Shown here in pieces: positions 30,330 to 41,539 of a stretch of DNA of 64,000 nt; position 1 is the stretch's first letter, and each line of letters opens with the position of its first letter. Origin of the DNA: Eupeodes corollae (lineage: Eukaryota; Arthropoda; Insecta; Diptera; Syrphidae). Both the position numbers and the translations under genes were made by a program. The stretch covers positions 251,214,572 to 251,278,571 of the forward strand of contig NC_079147.1 of the NCBI RefSeq assembly GCF_945859685.1, read 5' to 3'. Under the pieces are notes generated by a model, which saw only the letters and a program-made list of their open reading frames with translations, was not told where the DNA came from and did not search any database.

Positions 30330-32712
30330 GTCTGAAACCAAACTCTATTAAATGTCTTTGAAATAATTGCAATAATCCTACGTTCTCCACTATGGTTGCT
30401 TTCCTTGACATCAAAGGTGCTTTTAACAACGTGAACAATCCTCCCTATATTAAAGGAATCCAATTAAAATTCTCAGACGAGGCTAAATACCTGGGTCTTG
30501 TTTTAGATAAAAACTAAACGCAATGTGCAGGTAAGAGTCAAAGAAGCTACTTTAGCTCTCTTTTCTTGCAAAAAAGGTTACTTACTTACTTAAGGTGGCG
30601 CTACAGTCCCGGGCGGACCTGGGCCTCAACCAACATGCGTCTCCAGCCAGCTCGGTCCCTAGCTAGCTGTCTCCAGTTTCGCACGCCAAGTTGATTGAGG
30701 TCCTCTCCCACCTGGGTGTACCACCTGAGTCGCGCTCTTCCTCTACTGCGCCGTTCCTCGGGATTGGATTCGAAGACCTTCCGGGCTGGAGCGTTGATGT
30801 CCATCCGCTCTACATGACCTAGCAATCTAAGCCGTTGGACTTTAATTCTGCTAACTAGGTCAGTGTCGCTGTACAGCCCGTACAGTTCGTCGTTATATCT
30901 TCTCCTCCATTCTCCATCTATGCGTACGGGACCAAAAATCACCCGAAGAATTTTTCTCTCGAAGCATCCTAAGACGCTCTCATCTTTCTTTGACAGGGTC
31001 CAGGCCTCAACGCCATAAATGAGAACCGGGATGATGACACTCATCATATAGATGGTGATTTTAGATGCTCGAGAGAGGACTTTACTTCTCAATTGCCTTC
31101 TAAGTCTAAAGAAGCAGCGATTTGCAAGAGTTATTCTTCGTTTGATTTCAGCGCTGGTGTCGTTGTCTGTGTTAATAGCGGTGCCTAGGTAGACAAAGTC
31201 CTTACCTACCTCAAAGTTATAGCTGCCCATGGTGACAGCATATACTTGGTCTTGCCCTCATTGACCACTAAACCTATCTTCTTCGCTTCCGTCGCAATGC
31301 TCAAAAACGCGCTTTGATCTTCCAATTATGTCAATATCATCTGCGTATCCGAGTAATTGGGTGGACCTTTGAAATATTGTGCCTCTAGTGTTGACGGTTG
31401 AGTTTTGCACAATTCTTTCCAGAACGATGCTGAAGAAGTCGAATGACAGTGCATCGCCTTGTCTAAAACCTTTTTTGGCATCAAATGCATCGGTAAGATG
31501 CAAAAAAGCTATTGGTAATAAATGGGGCTTACAACCCAGAATCACGCATTGGATATACACATCGGTAATCAGACCGATTTCAATGTACGGTGTGGCAGTA
31601 TAGTGGACTGCTTTAGAGAAAGGTATAAACAGGGATAAGTTAAATAAAGTCTAACGTTCAGCTTGACCATGTATAAGCGAAACGCTTCGCACGACCCCAT
31701 CTGCGGCACTGGACACCTTACTCTACCTAACACCTCTTCACATATATAGCAAACAAATAGTAGCAAGTTCTGCTATTTGCCTCAAAGCTTCGTCGCAGTG
31801 GACTAACCGACTAATTCTTAAGTATTTAAAATCAATTCCAAAGCACGCAGACTACACCATCCCCCAACTGCAATTCGACAGAAATTTCTATACCTTCCAG
31901 ATCTTTTTGGGAGGATAAGGCATTCCTGGAAAACGATCAATCTATTTTTATATAGATGGTTCAAAAACAAATGAAGGGTTTGGTGGATGTGTGTACTCAT
32001 TCCGCCTTCCCAATCATTGTAGCGTATTCCAGGCGGAACTTTTGGCGATAAGAGAAGTCTTGTCCTGGCTTTAAGAAAACGTGATATCCGTATCTTCTCA
32101 GATAGTCAGGCCGCTATCAAAACTCTAGACTCTGTCTCTACGAACCCAATAACAGTCCATAACTGTCGATCATCTCTAATGGAAATGGCACAACAGTTTA
32201 ATATTCATATTTGCTGTGTGCCCGGTCATAGAGACATTTCCAGTAACTGTAAGTCATTTGAACTTGCCAGGAACGGTACAGTGCAGCCCATCCTACCACG
32301 TTTGGCACATACTGGCATACTAATCGCTACTTGTAAACTGTTGCTAATGCAAAACGCTGTGAGCAGGGCATGCACCAAGTGAAACAACATCACCACGTGT
32401 CAAGTCACAAAAAACATCTGGCCAACACCGAATTTAAAACGTTCAAGGTGCTTGCTCGCTCTAAGCAGATCGCATATAAGCTCGATAATAGGTGTCATAA
32501 CCGCGTACTGTCTAATAGGAAAGCACGCCACGCGGCTAGGGTTATTCTCAAATGACTTTTGCAGAAGCTGTATGGACGAGGAAGAGGAGGAAACAGTTAT
32601 TAATTTCTCTGAAGAATCACCTAGGAGAATTCTTCTTTAAAGATCTAAACGATCTAAATCATAAACTGACCTAAGTTTGTCCGATTCCATCATGGACAGC
32701 CACTTTAACCTA
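30330..32712 (+). mobile_element. LOA-like retrotransposon copy 2, split by an RTE-like element
   Basis: The left part (30390-30576) reads MVAFLDIKGAFNNVNN then, after an internal deletion, FSDEAKYLGLVLDKN. The right part (31499 on) resumes exactly with CKKAIGNKWGLQPRITHWIY, then RNase H pieces (about 32020-32270, IFSDSQAAIKTL, VPGHRDISSNCK) and the CCHC-like CRSCMDEEEEET (about 32562). The 3' end is GGACAGCCAC followed by AACCTAATCTAACCT, as in copy 3. Stops and shifts; dead. Confidence 0.85.
30577..31498 (-). mobile_element. RTE-like retrotransposon, 5'-truncated, (TAAG)n tail
   Basis: Perfect 10 bp duplications TGCAAAAAAG flank it (30567-30576 and 31499-31508). It carries RT palm pieces (31560-31258, KKGFRQGDALSFDFF, QLLGYADDIDIIGR) and an intact C-terminal frame (31230-30601) with FVYLGTAINTDND, IIPVLIYGVEAWTLSKKD and LRLLGHVERM. 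The minus-strand 3' end is ACTGTAGCGCCACCTTAAG with a TAAG-repeat tail. Its last ~36 nt resemble the SINE 3' end. Cleaner frames than its neighbours suggest a younger insertion. Confidence 0.85.
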
Positions 32713-32770
32713 ATCTAACCTGTCTCGAAACAAACAAAACAATCGCAGTTCTGAAAGAAAATTTTTCTAA

Positions 32771-33339
32771 GGCTACGTTCAGACGGCGACTATTCGACTC
32801 GATTTTTTCACGTAATGCGGTTTTATCGAATACGAGACGGCGATTTTTTCACATACGGGTTTTGAGTAGGACACAGCACTTTTGGCAGTCAACCGACCAT
32901 CGTCATCATGGATCCACGTATTCAACTTATTTTTTATTGGTATAGAAATGTTAATAAGAAACGGCTAGTACGTCGAAGATTCTGGGTACATCCTCTTTTA
33001 GAGAATGCTCCACAAACTTTTTGAAAAATTTTACCTTAGCCTAATAATTCGAAAATTGAAAACACGACGTAATGAACGAATTCGATGAAATTTTGTTCGT
33101 GTGAACGACACAATATAAATTTAGGCGCTACTAACCATGTATACGATAAAAATACATTCGAGATTTATCGAATCGTAGTGACAAGTTCGAACGGATACGG
33201 ACAAAATTATTTCACGAATACGGGATTTTCCCGCATGGGCTTCGTGTGAACGTACAAATATAACACTCGCTGCCACTGCCATATTCGATAAAATCCCGTA
33301 TACGGTACACGAGAAAAATATGGTCGTCTGAATGTAGTC
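32771..33339. mobile_element. Harbinger (PIF) deletion derivative with TAA duplication
   Basis: Ends GGCTACGTTCAGACGGCGAC (left) and GTCGTCTGAATGTAGTC (right), imperfect inverted repeats, flanked by TAA (32768-32770, 33340-33342), the 3 bp duplication of Harbinger elements. 569 bp. The interior retains the start of the transposase at 32908-33024. Many TCGAATACGGG-type words repeat inside. Confidence 0.85.
32908..33024 (+). pseudogene. Harbinger transposase N-terminal remnant
   Basis: 38 codons, MDPRIQLIFYWYRN then RRRFWVHPLLENAPQTF and a stop. The RRFWVHP motif is typical of the N-terminus of Harbinger/PIF transposases; the DDE nuclease region is absent. Confidence 0.8.
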
Positions 33340-33911
33340 TAACCGTATCCTTTCTTGAAGATATTATCACTATAAGTCACCATAATTTTGGGATTTGACA
33401 ACTTTAAACCTTTTTTTGGACCTAAAAGATATGTCAATTAAAGAAGGAAGTCATAAAGTTATCGAGTCACAAATGTGGAATGAAATTGATCATGGAAAAC
33501 TAATGAAAAGGATATAGAGCTGTAATAGTAGTCGTGATGGTCCTTTGCCTTATACCATCTTCCATTGTCAACGGATATCTTCATCTTTAATATGAAATAA
33601 ACATCCATTGGTTTGTCTAAAAAATACAGCTTCTTTTAGTATCAAACTAAAATTTCTTAAAAAACATTATAGTGATGGCTTATTGGTCTCAATATATTGT
33701 GTTTAGAAAATAGGATAACAATGGAGTTTCATTAGCTAAACAAATATACCTACTTGAAATAGCGTTAGACTTGTCAACTATCGACTCAATTTAATAAATA
33801 TGATCATTTTTATCTAGCACTCTAACTCCAATATCATCAAGTTGAGAAGAAAAAGGGAAAGATTGAATCACTGCGATCTAGGTGCGTACGTTCAATGAAT
33901 GTTAGGAATTA
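33340..33911. other. Intergenic, nothing recognised
   Basis: AT-rich DNA without coding signal or a repeat matching elsewhere in the window. Confidence 0.5.
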
Positions 33912-34110
33912 CAGTCAAACTTCCCTATAACAAACTTCTAAATAACGAAGATCTCTCTATTACGAATTGATTTTGAGTACACATCTTTTTGGTATGTTTT
34001 GATCTCCTTATAACGAATTTCCATAAAGCGATTTTTTCTCCACAACGAACAATTTTTTTTTGCTGGAAATCCAAATCTTATATGTTTTTGTTTCCACATA
34101 ACGAATCTTT
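33912..34110 (+). mobile_element. Pogo/Tigger-like terminal fragment
   Basis: Starts after TA with CAGTCAAACTTCCCTATAAC and repeats AACGAA/TAACGAA words, as Tigger-type ends do. No opposite end and no transposase were found nearby, so this is a one-sided fragment. Confidence 0.45.
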
Positions 34111-35060
34111 TCAAATAATTTTCTGTTGAAAACAACAGCATGCAGAGAAAAAAAAACTTATAAGGGTATTTCCCCATGATTTTATATGCAAGCATTCTAT
34201 GTTCAGTTTCAAAAGCTTGCGCATTCATTTTAGAAAAGAAAAGTATTCGACGGAAATTTGTTTGGAAAATTGTTATCACCGTATTTTGGTATGAATTTAA
34301 ACACAATTACTATTAAAACGAATTACTAAAATTTGTCATCATTACTTTAACGATTGATTGGTAAAATATGTTCAAAATATTTTTAAGCTGAAGTTCAATT
34401 ATTGACACATCAACTCATTATCTTCTTAATTTAAAATTCGATACTTGAGAAGTCGCCATAAAATAACACAAAACCACCCAGACAACGTTTTTTTTCAATG
34501 AAGTGGACAATTTTTGAAGTATTGGATTAGTGATCGAAATTTCAAACGTTAAGTTTGACCTGATTAGTGCCTTGACCACGTTATATTAACAAAATCAAGT
34601 AATTTGACGAAAATTAGAGAAACATTCAAAGAATAGCATTTCTTTTAATCAAGGTCAACACTTTGGTGGGTAGAAGACAATTCACAATAAAATTGTTTAG
34701 GAGGTTTGAAACCATTAATTTTTTTACTTGTCATATTTTTAATCATTTGTTGTTGGATTGGAATTTGATGCCATTTTTATTTTTAGGTTAAGAATTATTG
34801 TTTCAATGTTTTAATAAAAGTTCAATTGAACTGATTCAAGTCAAAATTGGGGTGTCCCAGCGGTTTCTTTCGTCTCTTATTTTTGTGCATATGGATATGA
34901 ATCATATCTGAAACTACTGTCTTCTGTCCTGAGATATCTTGCCCCTATCTATGATTTGCATTTCCATCAATGAAAGTGAACATCTTGACATTCTCGGTAT
35001 GTTTATCACAACCACTTGTAGATTGATCAGATTAGGCGATGTCGCCAAAAAGTCGCCAGA
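34111..35060. other. Intergenic, nothing recognised
   Basis: No coding signal, transposon end or repeat was identified. Confidence 0.5.
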
Positions 35061-35389
35061 TACGGACATTAAAATAGACACAAGGCAGTTGCCAAGAATT
35101 AAACCGAATTAAAACAACAACACACATTAGAAGTAGTTTTAACCGTTATCAAAAAAAGTTAGACTTGTTTGTGCAAAATAACATGTGTTTTATCTTTTTT
35201 GTTGCTTTTGATTGTTTGGAGATGAACCGTTCCTTAGTTGAGACTGTGTTTTTGGTGGACATTAAAATAGAAGCACATTGGAACACGGGCCCTAATTTTT
35301 AACCAGTATCAAAAATATAAGTTGTTAATATTTTTTTTTACTTTTATAAAACAATAAGTTCCGTATTATAACAATTAATTCTAAGGAAA

Positions 35390-36260
35390 ATATGGGATGC
35401 GGAAGCATTATTCCCTAGAAGAGAAAGCTGTCATTTTAGGTCTATGTAGTGAGGGAAATAGCCTGAATAATGAGCAGATCTCTCAAGTTGGTTGCAAAAG
35501 CTGAAAGCCAAAAAACAGCTGGGAAAACAAGCAAAACAACCCCAAGGAAAGACTAAAAGATCATTTGCGCCTCAAAAAAAATCCTTACAAGTCTTCAATG
35601 GAAATACAAAACAAACTACAGCTTCCAATAAAGAGTTGTTGAAGCTAACTTGCTCAGAAGGATTGCCCTTTGGTGCCCTTTCTAGAGAAGACAAAATATA
35701 ACAACGCGACTAAAATTCGCCCACGATCATTTTGATTGGAGTGGGCCAGAAGGAGGCAATTAGTGGAGGAATGTTTTGGGGTTGAACGTAACAAATATAA
35801 ATTTTTTCGGAAGTATTGGCAGACAAATCGTTACAAGGCTTCCTTTGAAAGAACTTAATCCCATATACATCCAAAAAACGGTATGGCGTTGGACCAATAC
35901 ATTTGATTGAGGGTAAAATGGATCAAAATATGAAAGTTAACATCATAAAGAATATGATTTTGCCTTCTGCTGACGATAACATGCCCTTCAAATGTGTTCT
36001 ATAGCAGACCAACGACCTTAAGCACACATCCAAATCTGCTCAAAAGTATTTTAAGGACCAAAAACCAGTGGGTATCCCAATCGCTTGACTTAAATCCCAT
36101 AGAACATTTTTAGGGAGATTCAAAATGAGCAATTGGGAAACATTTAACAAAAAATAAAGTCGAACTGTGGAGGTTCAACAGGAGGTACAATATTTCAATT
36201 AACAGATGCCGCAATTATTTGACTCAATGTCCAACAGATGTCACGCTGTAATTAAAGCTA
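35390..36260 (+). pseudogene. Tc1-type transposase relic (DDE)
   Basis: Degenerate frames: an HTH-like start near 35400 (KHYSLEEKAVI), GGNVLGLNV-like text near 35770, DNDLKHTSKSAQKYFKDQK (about 36006) containing the second catalytic D region, and SQSLDLNPIEHF (about 36077) containing the final acidic motif. It has several stops. Confidence 0.7.
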
Positions 36261-36439
36261 AGATATTAAAATAATTTTTAAATCCAGAATAGCTTTGCAT
36301 TTAATTTAATTTAATATTTTTAAATATGTGTATCTATTTTAATGTCCGCGAAATATTTTAAGTAATAATTTACTAAAAAATTATGGGTAATTTTAGTTTG
36401 AAAGAAATAAAAATAAGAAAATGAAGACCAAACAGACAA

Positions 36440-37375
36440 ACAAATCGTTGTAAGTTAATAAAAAGTTGCTATTCGTCAAGCTTTTAATGAAGTAAGCAAT
36501 ATAATAGACAGCTTTTATAAAGTCGAACACTCACTCTCTGCCGACGATTTAATCTTTTTTTCTAAAATAAAAAACCTCCACGAATTGTTAAATATGTTTA
36601 CTTCTATTATAAGTGCTATTCTTCAATTGTTTCATATATGTAAGAAACAGAACTGTACAAAATTTGTTGAAGTCAATTTGATGTTCCGATCTCTATTTAA
36701 AACTACGCAAAGAATAGCCAACCACCATGGAACCTTCAAAGTAAAACCATAAACACCGAACTTTGCACCAACGGTTCCGTTGTCTCCAAAGAGCTACTAT
36801 CCTCTCACACATCCACCAGAAAAGAAAAACGATCATATTTCCGGATAGCATTTGAACTATAAAGACTATAGAAAACATTTCGAACTCGATTGAAATAGTA
36901 GAAACAATAAAATACCTTCTCATCCTAAATCCCGAAACTTTAAAAATCATGTGGATTCCCGGCCATGTTGGAATCAATGGCAACGAAGCAGCTGACGAAG
37001 AAGCCAAATCAGCGAAAAAAGAAAAATTAAATGCCTTTTTTAACACAATAAAAAAGATACTAATAATTTACTTCTAGAAAATTGGAAGTTCAAAAGAAAA
37101 GAATCTTGGACAAACTTCAACCACTCATACAAAAATCTAAATCCAAACGTATACAATATAATGAGGAATTAAAAAATTGAAAACTCTATTTAAAAAAAAA
37201 TTATAATAATAACAATAATAATTACCTATGTTTATATCTCTTATCCTTTACAATTAAAATCTTAACTTCCTTAGTAAATAGCCATGGCCTCTAATTTCTA
37301 GTTTAAGTAACTATTAAATTTGTAATTTATTTACCATTTAATAAAATTAATAATAATAATAATTATAAAACTATT
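36440..37375 (+). mobile_element. I-like retrotransposon relic with (TAA)n tail
   Basis: A frame at about 36538 reads SADDLIFFSKIKNLHELLNM, an RT palm motif. RNase H follows: IMWIPGHVGINGNEAADEEA (about 36945). The 3' end is AATAATAATAATAATTATAA. RNase H plus a TAA tail fits the I clade. Boundaries are approximate. It sits in the right arm of the Tc1 element. Confidence 0.7.
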
Positions 37376-37429
37376 AGGTATTTCTATTTTAATGTTCATA
37401 TCTGTACGTCAAAAGCTTGAGTATTTGTT

Positions 37430-37740
37430 GAGTTCCTCTTCACACTTTTGTTTCCATTACTGTAACGGCTAGCTGCATTCCAACGCGCCAAAAGTTAAAA
37501 CGCTATATTCGCGCATTTAGAATGTTCAACATTTTACCCTTGAGCCCAATTTCGGTCGTATTATGAAGTACAGAGATTCGTTCCTTAGCCGTACTACTTG
37601 AATGTGGCATGCCCTGTAATTTCAATCTTAAAACTAAAAATTTACATGAGCTCTCACAAAGTGTAAATGCTAAGGCATTTAAAACTTCTATCGAAATTGT
37701 TCCCCACTTGTTATATGACGTGATGAAAAAAGCATCCAGC
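37430..37740 (+). mobile_element. Jockey-like 3' fragment
   Basis: Reads EPNFGRIMKYRDSFLSRTT then MWHAL, homologous to the C-terminal block of the copy at 41540-43235 (EPNFGCTVKYRDSFFSRTM). No RT core is left. Confidence 0.6.
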
Positions 37741-38195
37741 TTTTATAGTGATTCCATTGCTAATAATCGAATTTAAAAAATTGTGGGACTATATTTTTTA
37801 CACTTGATGATAATTGTTTTCAAAAAAAAGCAATGATGTGTCATGTCCTGAATACAAACACTCACAGTCACAGCACCCATTTTTTTAATTAAATGCTCTT
37901 GAATCTTTTTCTTTCAGTCAATTGATTCAATTGAAATTCTAATGCACTGACTCAGCTCCACTTGAATCTTATTTGACGGAGCTTTTTATTTTCTTCTTTT
38001 TTTATTTAAATTCCGAACCTCTGTGTCCTGTACCCTTCTCTTCATTCAATTTTTCTTTTTAGTTTAAAGCGCCTTTGCAATCCGATACTTTTTTAGTTTT
38101 GCATTGATGCCAATTTTTCAAAAAGAAAAAAACAAAGACAAAACATTTACAATAAAAAAAAAAAAGAAAACTTACCACAAGCCTATTGTCATCGT
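37741..38195. other. Intergenic, no repeat recognised
   Basis: AT-rich sequence without coding signal; from about 38100 it leads into the CpG-richer patch. Confidence 0.45.
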
Positions 38196-38260
38196 CAGCA
38201 TTTAGGCGTGCCGTTCGTGCCGTCGTCGTCACTCGCCTTTATTACGTAAAAAAAGCGGAA
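38196..38260 (-). other. Candidate host exon fragment with splice donor
   Basis: On the minus strand a CG-rich stretch (GTGACGACGACGGCACGAAC, then ACGGCACGCCTAAATGCTG) ends in a near-perfect donor GTG|GTAAGT at about 38175. The composition differs sharply from its AT-rich surroundings. One frame reads RVTTTARTARLNADDDNRLV, with a stop just upstream. It could be a short coding or 5' UTR exon. No partner exon was found. Confidence 0.25.
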
Positions 38261-38959
38261 ATGCCCTCTTTTGACGACACGAACTACCGCCAAGGAATTC
38301 TTACTTACATCAATGCATATAACGCTTTGTAAAATAAGGATTTTCTGTGTTCTCGTCGATGTGAAGTGCGAAAATTATAAGAAATGCTTTCTGCCACACA
38401 CGATCCGAAAATTTTGTTGCTTTGCACTTACAACGATATACACATTCAATATGTAAAGGGTGAGTCAAGCACAAGTTTCTTTTAAAAAATACTATAAAAT
38501 GAGCAAAATGAGATTTTGTCCTAGCATTATGGCTTTAATAGTAAGATCATTCACAGTCTTAGATAGATGGCTTGGGTTATATTAAGTTAAAGTGCTTGAA
38601 TCGTTTCCGTTTCAATACCTCAGGGATCTTTACATAAAAAGTCCAAAAGGGTCAAATCGCAATTTCGCACAATATCGTTCTCCAATTCGACCTGCTCTAA
38701 ATTTATTTACTAACCGTCAATTAAGCGGGCGTTCGAGCCCCTTCTATTGCTGAACCAATAGGAACTTTTAATCAGATATTTTCTCGAATAAGTGCTTGAA
38801 ATGTTGAGCTGCGACTCTGCTACAGCAGCAACATTTTCGTCCGTAGGTTGATCTAAAAGAGATTTACATGAGTATTTCTGTAAGCGAGAACTTCAGTAAC
38901 AAACCGGATAAGAACTTACCAACCACACTCACCATTAAGAATCCAGTAACTCTCTTCTG

Positions 38960-41220
38960 TAGAAAGAAAGCTTTTCCTAAAGTATAAACGTCGAATTTTC
39001 TTGGAGTATTGGACATCTTGGTAGAAAGTGATAAACGTTTTCGATTTGATTAAGGTTGCAAAGATTACAATTATGTTTTATATCAACCCTATGAGGTCCG
39101 CAATTTAGGTCTAGCATTTCAGTTCGGATCTTAAATATTAAACTCATCTCTTTAACTGTGAGTTCTTTTCGAAAATAATTAGCTTCTGCCAAACAATGAT
39201 TCAGTTTGCTGTATATGGTTCTTGACATGGTTCAGAGAATTTTGAAATATTTTTTCATCAATTGCTGAGATGCAGTCATAGAATTTATCCTTCCATGAAC
39301 CAAATTTATTCAAGGCTAAATTCAATGTCGTATTATATTTAGCAGCCAATTCTTGCCAAACTTTGAACGTCATTTAACAACGCTGCCGTGAGTACTTTTC
39401 TTTGAAGATTATTATCCCATCTCTTTAAAACTTTGGCAATATAGTCCGCATTTGCCTTAAGGTTTCTTAAGAAAATTAGACGTAGTCCAGATTCGACATA
39501 TATTGCATAGTTAGGCGTGTTTTAAGGAACGTTAAATACACGTTTGAAGAAATATCTCTGGATAACTTCAAAGTCTTCACATACTTCGTAACCAAACACT
39601 TCATTAGCAACAGAGAGAACTTTTAATAATTGCATCAAATACTTGAATTTTACCATCGGTTCGATACATTTGTAATAAAAAAAACTTGACCAACTGCAGT
39701 TAATGGCTAATTCTGTGTTATTGTAAAACCTAAGTATTTAAATTCTTAACTACCTCTATTCTTTCACCATTAAGGTTCTAAGAACGGTAATTTCTGACAT
39801 TATGTTTATGGGATCTAAAAACCATAATCTTTGACTTTGAAGTATTTATTCGAAGATCCCAAGAGTTACAATAGTGGTTAAGTTTGTAAATTTGCAGTTG
39901 TAGAGTTACCGGATTATCAGTAGGAATGACAAGGCCATCCGCATCTAAAAGCACCTTAATAAGCAAATCACCATAATATACACACCCTGGAACACTGTCT
40001 CCAAAGTCGTTAATAAAAAGTGAGAAGAGCAAAGGACTCAAAATGCAACCTTGCGGGACACCTACTTCTGGCTTGTATTTGAAAGAAGTTTCTCATATAT
40101 TCTTAAAGATTTTGTTGATAATCCAACAGCTGCAAGTTTGAAAAGTAAGAGTTTTCTGTTTATAGTATCAAAGGCAGCTTTAAAATCTACAAGAAAAGCA
40201 TACAGATTAGTTTTCTTATCCAAAAAACGACATTAGTTAGTGTAAAAATTTGATCAACTATAGAGAGGTTAGCTCGAAACCCAGCCTGAAGACAACTTAT
40301 TTTGTTGTTTGTTTTAACCCAAGGTACAAGTCTAAGATATAGCATCTGAGTAAACAGTTTCCGTAATGAATTGAGAACAGAGATACCTCTGTAGTTTTCG
40401 GGGAGATAAGGATCTCTTTTTTTATAGATCACTAAAATGGATTACTCTTTAAAATTCTTTTTTACTTCTTCGTTGTTGAACACTCGGTTAAGTATGAACA
40501 ATATATGTACTAAAAATTGTGAGCTGGCATTTTTCAAAAATTCGGCTGGGATGCCATCTAAACCCGGAGCCTTCTACAGGCATCATCATACCAACTGCAC
40601 TAGTAATAAATGCCTCTGTTTACTGAGTAGGTGCCACTTGACTTTGTTATGGTTGCAATAGTAGACTTAGTTGATTCATCGATTGTATTCTTAAACTATA
40701 GCGAAAGATCGATTGAATGTTGATTCAAATTTTGCCTATAAATATCATATTTTTTATCAATCCAGCCCATTTTTGAATAACTGGTATCGTTTTGTTCTTG
40801 AAAATGAATTAGTTGGGATTAAAACTTACAAGAGACACAAATGGGAAGATGTGATGAATAGTTAGCAGGAAGAACGTTGAAATCTTTTACAATATCAAGC
40901 CAGTAATCTTTGGCTAGGCAATAATCGATAACAGAGCAACCTTGACTGCTAATAAAAGAAAAGTTTCCTAGATTATCGCTTTTTGATACTCCATTCAAGA
41001 CAAAAAACCCAAAATCCACAATTAACTCGATTAAGTTACTACCATTCGAGTTTGTACAGTTATCCAATGAGTTTCTTCTGCACGAGAGATGCTCAACATT
41101 CATAAAAGGCGTGTTTTGGAATTCCCCTATCCGACCGTTTGGATCCCCGATTATTAAAATGTTTTCATTATCCTCTCTTAACAAAAAATTTTGTAAGGCT
41201 TCAAACTAGAGGTTCCATTT
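38960..41220 (-). mobile_element. Non-LTR retrotransposon with endonuclease, RT and CCHC end
   Basis: Right to left: APE endonuclease end (41184-40819, ILIIGDPNGRIGEFQN, SVIDYCLAKDYWLDIV), RT fingers (40432-40187, ENYRGISVLNSLRKLFTQML, LQAGFRANLSIVDQIFTLT), a DAVKAFDT-type segment near 40160, palm (40041-39778, MSPLLFSLFINDFGD, LLDADGLVIP), and a C-terminal knuckle (39228-38977, CNLCNLNQIENVYHFLPRCP). The palm acidic pair reads DADG where YADD is expected, so the active site is broken. Clade uncertain. It is not closely similar to the other copies in the window. Confidence 0.8.
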
Positions 41221-41539
41221 ACCAAAATTCAAATCAATTGGGATTATTAGTAAATGTTTCGTGATGATGAAACAATCTATTATAACTTTGTTTTCACTAA
41301 CTTTATAGGTACTTAACTTGATTAATATTTGTAATTCCACATAAAATTCCCCCACTAGCACGACCCTGATTATTATTTCTTATTGATGGAATCCATTTAA
41401 GATTAAAACCCTCAAAATATTTTAGATATTGATAGATATTTACGCTCTTCTACAAACGTTTCCAACAAAATAAATAAATCATAATTTAAAATAAACTTAA
41501 ACATCGTCGAAATGTTTCTTGTCTCACCCTCTTTTACCG

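Larger units (their letters stand above)
35063..37398 (+). mobile_element. Tc1-type transposon with IR/DR ends, right arm split
   Basis: Outer repeats: GGACATTAAAATAG at 35064 and its diverged complement CTATTTTAATGTTC at 37384. Inner direct copies: GGACATTAAAATAG at 35257 and CTATTTTAATGTCC at 36334. This is the double-repeat (IR/DR) end structure known from Tc1-type elements. The left spacing is 193 bp, but the right is about 1050 bp, because an I-like retrotransposon relic occupies the right arm. TA flanks both ends (35061-35062, 37399-37400). A transposase relic lies between the inner repeats. Confidence 0.75.
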
